16,258 bases of DNA from Treponema sp. (GTDB taxonomy: Bacteria > Spirochaetota > Spirochaetia > Treponematales > Treponemataceae). This document shows, one piece after another, positions 1 to 5,862 of the stretch (position 1 is its first letter; each line of letters opens with the position of its first letter). The stretch is from contig JAEEKM010000118.1 of the NCBI GenBank assembly GCA_016282455.1, forward strand, positions 1-16,258, read 5' to 3'. A program made the position numbers and the translations under genes. The notes under the pieces are model-generated. The model ran no database searches. It was not told the DNA's origin and saw nothing but the letters and a program-made list of their open reading frames with translations.

Positions 1-1
1 A

Positions 2-2182
2 CATTTTTCTTCTTCAGACTTTGCAGAAAATCTTGCACGTGAACTTGGACGCTGTTCTCCAAGAGAAATACTTCTTCCCGAGAGTTTAAGAAGCAATACA
101 GGTGTTCAGGAAGTGCTTGCCTCTTTTCCAAACGCATCCCTTTCTTATTTTGGTGACTGGAACTTTAATCAGGAACTCTGCTACAAACGCCTTATCAAAC
201 AGTTTAAGGTTGCAAACCTCCGTTCTTTTTCACTTACAGAAGATGCGGCAGAAATTCCCTGTGCAGGTTTTTTGCTGGACTATCTTGAAAAGAACACAAA
301 CCTTTCTTCTCCTCATGTTTCTTCCATTCAGGTTTATGAAGATACTCAGTATGTGGTAATGGATTCTTCTTCCAGACGCAATCTTGAGATTACAGAAAAT
401 CTTCGTGACGGAACCTTTCAGTTTACTCTTCTTGAATGCCTTAATTACACCTGTACTGCCATGGGGAGCCGCATGGAACGAGAGTGGCTCATGTTCCCGC
501 TTACAAAACGCAGTCTCATTCAGGAACGGCAGAACCATGTGGAACTTTTTACAAAAAATCTTTCCCTATTAAAAAAAGTTCGTTCCCTTCTTGACGGAAT
601 ACTTGATATAGAACGACTGGCAGGCCGCATTGCAATGGATAAAGCGCATGCAAAAGATTTACAGGCCCTGCGTCAAAGTCTTTCTCTCTGGCTTAATGCA
701 CAGGAGTCTCTGGGTGATTTTAATTTTGCCCTGCTTGATACTGACATTGCAAAAAAAATAATAACTATTGTTGAGTCTGCAATTTGTGATGACCCTGCAA
801 CGGTTTTTACTGACGGAAGAATTATTAAAGACGGCTGGAATGAAGAACTCGATCACTGGCGGAGTCTGCATGATAATTTTAATTCTGTCCTTCAGGAATA
901 TCTTGAGGAAGAAAAAGAAAAAACTGGAATACAAAATCTCCGCATAAGAAATAATGCAAACCTCGGTTACTGCATTGAAGTTACCAAGGGAAAACTTTCC
1001 AAAGTTCCGGAGCATTTTATTATGCGCCGTGCAATGGTTAATTACGAACGTTACACCACACAGCGTCTTCAGGAACTTGAGCAGAGTTTAAATGAGTCTG
1101 GTTCCAAAGTGCTGGAACTGGAACATGATCTTTTTATAGAAGTGCGTTCTTCTTTAAAACAGTTTGTTCCTTACCTGCAGCAGGTGTCCCGCGAAATTGC
1201 CTATGCTGATGTCTGTGCAAGTTTTGCAGAAGCCGCAAGAGTTCATGACTGGGTACGCCCTGACTTTACTGATGAAAATGAATTTGTAGTGACCGGCGGT
1301 CGTCATCCTGTTGTGGAGCAGCATCTTGGAGCAGGGGAGTTTGTTCCCAATGATTTAATACTTGGTGCAGAAGAAAGTAAGGAAACTTTTGCCCTTATTA
1401 CAGGTCCAAACATGGCAGGTAAGTCAACCTTCCTGAGGCAGAATGCACTTATTGCACTTCTTGCCCAGACAGGAAGTTTTGTGCCTGCCGCTTCTGCACG
1501 CCTTGGAATTGTAGACCGCATTTTTTGCCGTGTGGGTGCAAGCGACAACCTTGCGAGGGGAGAGTCAACCTTCCTTGTAGAGATGACTGAGACTGCCCGC
1601 ATTTTACGCAGTGCTACAGAAAAGTCTCTTGTCATAATGGATGAAGTTGGCCGCGGTACCAGTACTGAAGACGGTCTTTCCATTGCCTGGGCTGTTAGTG
1701 AATATCTTTTAAACCGCATAAAGTGCAAGACCCTTTTTGCCACCCACTATCATGAACTTACCCGCCTTGAACATCCCATGCTAAAAAAACTCTGCATGGC
1801 TGTTAATGAAAACGGAAGCAACGTAATCTTTTTAAGAAAAGTAATTCCAGGTTCTGCGGCAAACTCTTACGGTATACACGTTGCCCGTCTTGCAGGAGTT
1901 CCTGATCCTGTGATTGACAGGGCAAATGTTATTCTCGAACACATACAGGAAGAGGCCTCTGAAAAACCAATCATCTCTGTAAGTGAAAGCGGAGAAGCGG
2001 AAGTTTGTGAAAAGACAGGAAGCAGTGCTCCACAGAATAATCCAGTTTCTTTAACAGGTGCCCTCTTTAGTGATGAAGAACTTATTCTTGATGAAATTCT
2101 TTCTCTTGATACAAATAATCTTACCCCTCTTGCAGCCCTTCAGACAATTGCCAGGTGGAAGACAAAACTTTCAGGCAGATGA
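2..2182 (+). CDS. mutS: DNA mismatch repair ATPase MutS (5' end outside window)
   Basis: MutS recognises mismatches and small loops and, with MutL, starts repair. The reading frame is already open at base 2, giving 726 residues; the mismatch-contacting N-terminus with the Phe-x-Glu motif lies outside. The first residues (ELGRCSPREILLPES) match the end of domain I. Connector, lever and clamp domains follow, then the ABC-type ATPase: Walker A GPNMAGKST at 1403-1429, Walker B LVIMDEVGRGTST near 1628-1666, and the His switch in FATHYHEL near 1735-1758. The C-terminus (LTPLAALQTIARWK) is the usual MutS ending, so the 3' end is intact. A full bacterial MutS is about 850-900 residues, so roughly 130-170 are missing. 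It converges on hemW with a 15-bp gap. Family assignment is secure; MutS2 is excluded by the clamp region and C-terminus. Confidence 0.97.
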   Translation, partial: HFSSSDFAENLARELGRCSPREILLPESLRSNTGVQEVLASFPNASLSYFGDWNFNQELCYKRLIKQFKVANLRSFSLTEDAAEIPCAGFLLDYLEKNTNLSSPHVSSIQVYEDTQYVVMDSSSRRNLEITENLRDGTFQFTLLECLNYTCTAMGSRMEREWLMFPLTKRSLIQERQNHVELFTKNLSLLKKVRSLLDGILDIERLAGRIAMDKAHAKDLQALRQSLSLWLNAQESLGDFNFALLDTDIAKKIITIVESAICDDPATVFTDGRIIKDGWNEELDHWRSLHDNFNSVLQEYLEEEKEKTGIQNLRIRNNANLGYCIEVTKGKLSKVPEHFIMRRAMVNYERYTTQRLQELEQSLNESGSKVLELEHDLFIEVRSSLKQFVPYLQQVSREIAYADVCASFAEAARVHDWVRPDFTDENEFVVTGGRHPVVEQHLGAGEFVPNDLILGAEESKETFALITGPNMAGKSTFLRQNALIALLAQTGSFVPAASARLGIVDRIFCRVGASDNLARGESTFLVEMTETARILRSATEKSLVIMDEVGRGTSTEDGLSIAWAVSEYLLNRIKCKTLFATHYHELTRLEHPMLKKLCMAVNENGSNVIFLRKVIPGSAANSYGIHVARLAGVPDPVIDRANVILEHIQEEASEKPIISVSESGEAEVCEKTGSSAPQNNPVSLTGALFSDEELILDEILSLDTNNLTPLAALQTIARWKTKLSGR

Positions 2183-2190
2183 TTTTTTTT
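2150..2190 (+). terminator. Possible weak terminator of mutS
   Basis: The last codons of mutS can fold as GCC, a 3-nt bulge, then TGGAAG / CTTTCA closed by GGC (2150-2176), followed after 6 nt by eight T (2183-2190). The bulge and the distance to the T-run make it imperfect. The whole gap to the convergent hemW stop is T8-G-A6, so it offers a short U-tract to transcripts from either side. Confidence 0.3.
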
Positions 2191-2197
2191 GAAAAAA

Positions 2198-3406
2198 TTA
2201 TATAAGTGAACGGAGAAGGGGATTTAAAAACAGTAGTCCTTCTTTTGTAAGGGCAAGATGTTCGCCGGAAGAAGAGCCGGCCCTATCTGTGAGGGAATAA
2301 ACTCTGCATTTGTTTTCTTTTTGGTACTGCTTCCAGAGAGCATTATTTTCTAAAGGTAAAGGTTTTTTAAAGCGCTTAAGGAACTCATTTTTACTCACCC
2401 CTTCTGTGGTGCGGAGGCCCATCATCAGATATTCAAACTCCAATGTGTGTGATAAAAGAATTTCTCTTTCACAGGGAATGTCTTTTTCATCTATCTCTGA
2501 ATTGTCTGCCTGTGCCTGATTCCAGAAACTTATGTATTTTTCTATGTTCCTGGTGTTTGTCCAGCGGCTACCTGTAAAGTAATCTTTTTGCGTTTTCTTT
2601 TCTTCGTTAAAGAAATATAAAGTTCCTGTTGCCCCGCTTCCGATTCCAACATAATTTTCCTGTTTCCAGTAGCACATGTTGTGGCGGCTTTCAAAACCTT
2701 TTTTTGCAAAGTTTGAAACTTCGTATTGAGACCAGCCTTTTTTTTCAAGCAGGTCGCGGCCCAAGAGCCACTGTCTGTCTGCCCTGTCAAAGTCAAAGTC
2801 TTCGCCTTTTTCAATTCTCTGGTAAAGGGGAGTGCCTTCTTCTACAGTGAGTGTATAAAGGGAAAAATGATCGCTCTGGTATTGGGTCAGTTCTTCAAGT
2901 GAAGAAATATATTCTTCGTCGCTTAAAGAGGGGAGTCCTGCAATTGCGTCAAGATTGAGGGAGGCCTTCCAGTGTTTTTTTACAATTTCCAGTTTTTCTT
3001 TTGCAATGCTTGAACTGCAATGCCTGTGAACGGAGAGAAGACTTTTTTGAGAAAGGGTCTGTATGCCAAGAGAAAGTCTTGTTACTCCGTTTGATTCTGC
3101 GGCTGAAAGTTTTTCCTGTGTAAGGGTTTCCGGGTTCATTTCAATTGTGCATTCACTTGAGTTTTGGGGCGAAAGATTTTTTAAAAGCCTTTCAATCTGT
3201 TCAGCGCTTAAAAGACTTGGTGTTCCTCCGCCAATGTAGATTGTTTCCCAGTGAGGAATGCAGTATTTGTTTTTGTAATAGTTTGCTTCGTTAATAAGGG
3301 CAGTGATGTAGGTGTCGCTTACAGTCCCTGCTGTCTTACTGAAAAAATCACAGTAGTCGCATTTTGCGAGACAGAAGGGAATGTGAACATAAAGAGAGGA
3401 AGTCAA
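2198..3406 (-). CDS. hemW: Radical SAM heme chaperone HemW (HemN-like)
   Basis: This is a 402-residue radical SAM protein of the HemN/HemW family. The 4Fe-4S binding motif is C12-x3-C16-x2-C19 in FCLAKCDYCDFFS; the Phe two residues after the last Cys is typical of HemW rather than the CxxxCxxCxC of true HemN. The SAM-contacting GGGTPS is at residues 59-64, and the family signature HNMCYWKQENYVGIGSGATG lies in the C-terminal half. HemW proteins bind heme and are thought to deliver it to haemoproteins; many are misnamed coproporphyrinogen oxidase. The start is TTG at 3406, overlapping the lepB stop as TTGA, so translation is probably coupled to lepB. It is the distal gene of a two-gene unit. 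Family assignment is sure; its role in this organism is not shown here. Confidence 0.93.
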   Translation of the reverse strand: MTSSLYVHIPFCLAKCDYCDFFSKTAGTVSDTYITALINEANYYKNKYCIPHWETIYIGGGTPSLLSAEQIERLLKNLSPQNSSECTIEMNPETLTQEKLSAAESNGVTRLSLGIQTLSQKSLLSVHRHCSSSIAKEKLEIVKKHWKASLNLDAIAGLPSLSDEEYISSLEELTQYQSDHFSLYTLTVEEGTPLYQRIEKGEDFDFDRADRQWLLGRDLLEKKGWSQYEVSNFAKKGFESRHNMCYWKQENYVGIGSGATGTLYFFNEEKKTQKDYFTGSRWTNTRNIEKYISFWNQAQADNSEIDEKDIPCEREILLSHTLEFEYLMMGLRTTEGVSKNEFLKRFKKPLPLENNALWKQYQKENKCRVYSLTDRAGSSSGEHLALTKEGLLFLNPLLRSLI

Positions 3407-4098
3407 AAGAGTCTCAGTTTTGTAAAGGGGAAGTATTCAAAGATGACTTTGCCCTGAATGCGGGAAGCGGGAACTTTTCCATAAACGCGGGAGTCAACTG
3501 CTTCTATGCGGTTATCAGCGAGGACAAAATATTCACCTTCACCTAAAGTTGTTTCTTCAAGATTTCCTACTGCACCCATGCCGTCCCATTCAACAGGAAT
3601 TGAATAAATGTGAATGTTGTAGGGCTTTGATGCAAGTTCAAACTCTGTAAGAAAAAGATTTTCTCCCTTGGGTTTAATGTAAAGAACATAATCCTTCATG
3701 TAGATTGTGTCCCCCGGGAGTGCAAGTACGCGGCGGATAGAATCTTTTCCTGTCATGCGGTTGTTGTGACCAATCGGCGCATACTGCTGGGCGGTGAAGA
3801 TGCTTGTTATTCTGTTAAGGAGTTTTCCATACCAGGGAATCTTTTTTCCGTCAAGGCGGGTAATGTACATTACGTCTCCGCGGTGTGGAGTTTTAACAAG
3901 GGGGCAGACAAAGAGGGCTGAGTTTTTTGCTATATCGCTTTCCATGGAATCTGTTTTCACATGGACTGGAAAAAGAATGAAGCTTAAGAAGAGTGAAAGA
4001 AAGAGAATGACACTTCCTACCACAAGGAGTGCTGCGGTTATTTTTCTCCGCCTGATTTCCCTCATTTCAAAGGAATAATCGTAAACGTTCTGTTTCAT
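3403..4098 (-). CDS. lepB: Signal peptidase I (S26 family) with Arg at the catalytic Lys position
   Basis: This 231-residue protein has the signal peptidase I layout: a cytoplasmic N-terminus, one membrane segment (residues 21-44) and a periplasmic catalytic domain. It would cleave signal peptides of exported proteins at the outer face of the inner membrane. The nucleophile Ser is S51 (DSMESD, box B), and box E is present as ADNRIEAVDSRVYG. In box D the usual Lys-Arg before the LPGD motif reads Arg-Arg (IRRVLALPGD, R122-R123), so the general-base Lys is replaced by Arg. K119 is the nearest lysine but is out of register. The ATG at 4098 has no Shine-Dalgarno; a -10 box 6 bp upstream suggests a leaderless mRNA. 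The stop overlaps the hemW start by 4 bp. The family is clear; activity with Arg at that position is uncertain. Confidence 0.92.
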   Translation of the reverse strand: MKQNVYDYSFEMREIRRRKITAALLVVGSVILFLSLFLSFILFPVHVKTDSMESDIAKNSALFVCPLVKTPHRGDVMYITRLDGKKIPWYGKLLNRITSIFTAQQYAPIGHNNRMTGKDSIRRVLALPGDTIYMKDYVLYIKPKGENLFLTEFELASKPYNIHIYSIPVEWDGMGAVGNLEETTLGEGEYFVLADNRIEAVDSRVYGKVPASRIQGKVIFEYFPFTKLRLF

Positions 4099-4104
4099 GC
4101 CGGG

Positions 4105-4133
4105 ATTTTAGCATATTGCGGGAGTTATGGAAA
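4105..4133 (-). promoter_or_regulatory. Candidate lepB-hemW promoter, leaderless arrangement
   Basis: Read on the minus strand: -35 TTTCCA (4133-4128), 17-bp spacer, -10 TAAAAT (4110-4105), then 6 bp to the lepB ATG at 4098. Transcription would begin at or within a base or two of the ATG. No Shine-Dalgarno is present. The -35 matches consensus at four of six positions. Confidence 0.5.
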
Positions 4134-4205
4134 GGGGAAAGCCTTCCCCTCGTTTCAGCCGGCAAGCCGTCTTCCACTACCCCTTCTGCGGGGGACACCC
4201 CCGCA
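4134..4205. repeat. GC-rich palindromic intergenic element (REP-like)
   Basis: Three dyads are packed into 72 bp much richer in G+C than the surroundings: GGGGAA/TTCCCC (4134-4139 and 4144-4149, 4-nt loop), a GCCGGC-centred palindrome near 4158-4163, and a perfect TGCGGGGG-ACA-CCCCCGCA (4187-4205). The layout resembles dispersed REP/MITE-type elements. Only one copy is in the window, so repetition is inferred. It lies between the LRR lipoprotein 3' end and the lepB promoter and could also act as a transcription barrier. Confidence 0.45.
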
Positions 4206-4232
4206 ACGCCCCTTATACAATTCATCTAGTTT

Positions 4233-4273
4233 CCTTGAATTTATAAAACTGATGGTGTTCTATAAATTCAAGG
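4233..4273 (-). terminator. 13-bp perfect inverted repeat after the LRR lipoprotein gene
   Basis: CCTTGAATTTATA (4233-4245) and TATAAATTCAAGG (4261-4273) are exact reverse complements around a 15-nt loop. The dyad begins 14 bp past the stop codon of the minus-strand LRR gene. The stem is AT-rich and is followed on the minus strand by AAACTAG, not a U-tract, so it is not a canonical intrinsic terminator. It may be a 3'-end stabilising stem or a protein site. Confidence 0.4.
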
Positions 4274-4286
4274 TTGTTAAACAGAG

Positions 4287-5498
4287 CTAGTTTACCGGAT
4301 TGGCAGCAATTTTATCTGCGTATTCTGTCCATGAGTCATGGGCTTTGTAAGTTTCTACAGCAGATGATGGAACGTAGATTTTGAGTTCTGCAGAGGTACC
4401 TCTGAATACATACTGGGCAAGAGCTGGAGGTGTGGTTCCCATTACTGTTACGTTTGTAAGTTTATCGCAGCTCTGGAATGTAGCCTCTCCAATTTCTGTT
4501 ACGCTTTCAGGAATTTCAATGGATGTGAGTTTTGTTCCAAGAAATGCCCTGTCTCCAATTTTGGTAGTTTTACTAGGAATGGTGAAAGATGTAAAAGCGG
4601 ATTTATAGAAGAGTCTTTCTGGAATGACAGTAATGCTCTCGTTTAATGCAATACTAGCGAGACTTGTTGTTTCATAAAAAGCGCTTGCTCCAATTTCAGT
4701 TACAGAAGAAATGTCAATGCTTGTGAGGGCTGAACACTCATCAAAAGCTTTGTCTGCAATTTTAACAAGATTCTTTGTATTTGTAACAGACTTAAGTTTT
4801 GAAGAACCGGCAAATGCCGCTGAAGCAATTTCTGTTGTTGCATTGTCAAGTGCAACTGTTGTTGCTGTCTGGGCACCTGCAATGAGAATCTTTTTGTCAG
4901 CAGTGTAGAGAACGTTGTCTACTGCAACAAAGGCTGTGTTTCCTTCTGCAACAGTTACGTTAGCAAGTTTTTCTGCCCGGTAAAAAATTCCAGAGCCGAT
5001 TGATTTTGTTGCTGCTGGAATTTCAATTGATGTTAATTCACTGCAATAACTGAAGGCATAGTCGTTTATAGTTGTGATTGAGGAAGGAAGTTTTAGTGTA
5101 GAGATACCTGTAAGTTTCTGCTCCTGGAATACACTTTCACCAAGAACAGTTGCTCCTGTAATTCCAGACAGATCCAGAGATGAAACATTAAGGTTTGACC
5201 AGTTTACAACTTCTCCGATGTTATTGAGAAGTTCTCCGAAAGAAGCGTCTGTAAGGTTTGCTTTAAATGAAAGGTTGTAGTTTGTTCCGCTGTCACATTT
5301 TGATTCCAAAAGGGAAGTCAGTTTTCCAAGTGTTGTCTGATATTCATTACTGTCAATTTTTACCGTAATAGCTGCAGAATTATCAGGAGTTCCCGCAGAA
5401 TTGCTGTTATTAGTGTCTGTCGGATCACCGCAAGACGCCAGCAAGAGTGATGCTGCAAAAAGTGCTGCCATGGATGTTACAAGTTTAGTGTGTTTCAT
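4287..5498 (-). CDS. BspA-like leucine-rich-repeat lipoprotein (TpLRR/LRR_5)
   Basis: This is a 403-residue surface-type lipoprotein. The chosen start is ATG at 5498, because AGGAGG (5508-5503) lies 4 bp upstream and the N-terminus is a clean lipoprotein signal (MKHTKLVTSM, hydrophobic core, lipobox LLAS-C with Cys23). The frame stays open upstream to 5642, but that extension is hydrophobic filler without a ribosome binding site. After a Ser/Asn/Thr-rich linker and a region of about 100 residues, roughly ten repeats of about 23 residues follow, with the pattern L-x-x-I-x-I-P-x-x-V-x-x-I-G-x-x-A-F-x-x-C (e.g. LTSIEIPESVTEIGEATFQS). The end (IYVPSSAVETYKAHDSW) is the typical cap of BspA-type arrays. 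Relatives mediate adhesion or protein binding; the ligand here is unknown. The gene is monocistronic with its own promoter. Confidence 0.92.
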   Translation of the reverse strand: MKHTKLVTSMAALFAASLLLASCGDPTDTNNSNSAGTPDNSAAITVKIDSNEYQTTLGKLTSLLESKCDSGTNYNLSFKANLTDASFGELLNNIGEVVNWSNLNVSSLDLSGITGATVLGESVFQEQKLTGISTLKLPSSITTINDYAFSYCSELTSIEIPAATKSIGSGIFYRAEKLANVTVAEGNTAFVAVDNVLYTADKKILIAGAQTATTVALDNATTEIASAAFAGSSKLKSVTNTKNLVKIADKAFDECSALTSIDISSVTEIGASAFYETTSLASIALNESITVIPERLFYKSAFTSFTIPSKTTKIGDRAFLGTKLTSIEIPESVTEIGEATFQSCDKLTNVTVMGTTPPALAQYVFRGTSAELKIYVPSSAVETYKAHDSWTEYADKIAANPVN

Positions 5499-5526
5499 AT
5501 TTCCTCCTAAAGAAATGCTTTCTATT

Positions 5527-5555
5527 ATTATAGCCCCCGAATTTGCAAAAAACAA
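5527..5555 (-). promoter_or_regulatory. Promoter of the LRR lipoprotein gene
   Basis: On the minus strand, -35 TTGTTT (5555-5550), 17-bp spacer and -10 TATAAT (5532-5527) place the start site near 5520. This leaves a 5' UTR of about 22 nt that contains AGGAGG. The -10 is a perfect consensus, and the promoter is divergent from the leucine unit. Confidence 0.7.
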
Positions 5556-5589
5556 GAAAATAACTAAGTTTATTTTTGTTATGGGGTTT

Positions 5590-5616
5590 GACTTCAAAGT
5601 CCCCTTGACTAAAGTC
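5590..5616. promoter_or_regulatory. Tandem operator-like palindromes at the leader promoter
   Basis: GACTT-CA-AAGTC (5590-5601) and GACT-AA-AGTC (5607-5616) are two small palindromes with centres 16 bp apart. Both sit in a direct repeat of the form TTGACT(TC)AAAGTCC. The second overlaps the -35 TTGACT (5605-5610). This is the layout expected for a dimeric regulator at the promoter; no regulator is identified. Confidence 0.4.
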
Positions 5617-5634
5617 CGCTTTTCATTATATATT
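5605..5634 (+). promoter_or_regulatory. Promoter of the leucine leader and leuA
   Basis: -35 TTGACT (5605-5610), 18-bp spacer and -10 TATATT (5629-5634) lie 6 bp before the leader-peptide ATG at 5641. Alternative -10 registers (TATATA at 5627-5632) exist. Initiation would fall at or next to the ATG, so the transcript is probably leaderless; no Shine-Dalgarno is visible. Confidence 0.65.
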
Positions 5635-5640
5635 GACTGC

Positions 5641-5697
5641 ATGAATAAGAAACTACTGCTACTATCCCTAACTTTCTCAAAAGATGGCCGGAACTAG
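5641..5697 (+). CDS. leuL: Leucine attenuator leader peptide (leuL-type)
   Basis: This is an 18-codon ORF encoding MNKKLLLLSLTFSKDGRN. Codons 5-8 are CTA CTG CTA CTA and codon 10 is CTA: five leucines in six positions, four using CTA, which is uncommon in the neighbouring genes. It lies between a promoter and an intrinsic terminator upstream of leuA, the diagnostic arrangement of ribosome-mediated leucine attenuation. The Leu codons (5653-5670) sit upstream of the antiterminator, and the stop TAG (5695-5697) overlaps its first strand, so a ribosome at the stop would block the antiterminator while one stalled at Leu codons would not. The ATG has no Shine-Dalgarno and is probably leaderless. 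The symbol is by functional analogy with enteric leuL; no sequence homology is claimed. Confidence 0.85.
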   Translation: MNKKLLLLSLTFSKDGRN

Positions 5698-5742
5698 GTG
5701 CAGTTGTTTTGTATTCAATAAATACTAAAATCAGCAAGACCT
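5696..5742 (+). promoter_or_regulatory. Antiterminator hairpin of the leucine attenuator
   Basis: The RNA can pair AGGU (5696-5699) with ACCU (5739-5742), GUUG (5703-5706) with CAGC (5732-5735), UUUU (5707-5710) with AAAA (5727-5730), and GUAUU (5711-5715) with AAUAC (5721-5725) around a CAAUA loop. There is one 3x3 internal loop and two single-U bulges. Forming it removes 5739-5742 from the terminator stem. Segment 5695-5706 can also pair with the Leu-codon stretch (5653-5664), giving the protector fold expected when the leader is not translated. Pairings were found by eye; no energies were computed. Confidence 0.65.
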
Positions 5743-5768
5743 GTTGCGACCGCAGCGGGTCTTTTTTT
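5737..5768 (+). terminator. Intrinsic terminator (attenuator) upstream of leuA
   Basis: AGACCTGTTGC (5737-5747) pairs with GCAGCGGGTCT (5752-5762) over 11 bp, with two G-U pairs and loop GACC, directly followed by a run of seven T (5762-5768). This is a canonical rho-independent terminator with no gene ending in front of it except the leader peptide, so it acts as an attenuator. Flanking TCAGCAA (5731-5737) and TTGCTGA (5770-5776) are also complementary. Confidence 0.85.
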
Positions 5769-5862
5769 ATTGCTGAATCTGTTGTCCTGAAAAAGGTTGC
5801 AGTCAGGCGAAAAGAAATCCGCTTGCAGTAAGCGCAGGATTGCAAAAGAAGGAGTGTAAGAT

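Noticed and set aside
5499..5642. Longer start for the LRR lipoprotein at 5642 (451 residues)
   Set aside because: It would place 48 extra residues before a perfect lipoprotein signal peptide, overlap the divergent leucine promoter, and ignore the AGGAGG right before 5498.
5401..5697. 98-residue plus-strand ORF containing the leader peptide
   Set aside because: Its 5' two thirds are antisense to the LRR gene coding region and its promoter; only the last 18 codons are downstream of the leucine promoter.
5641..5862. T-box riboswitch as the leuA regulator
   Set aside because: No T-box consensus (TGGNACCGCG-like antiterminator bulge) or specifier stem was found; the Leu-codon leader explains the terminator better.
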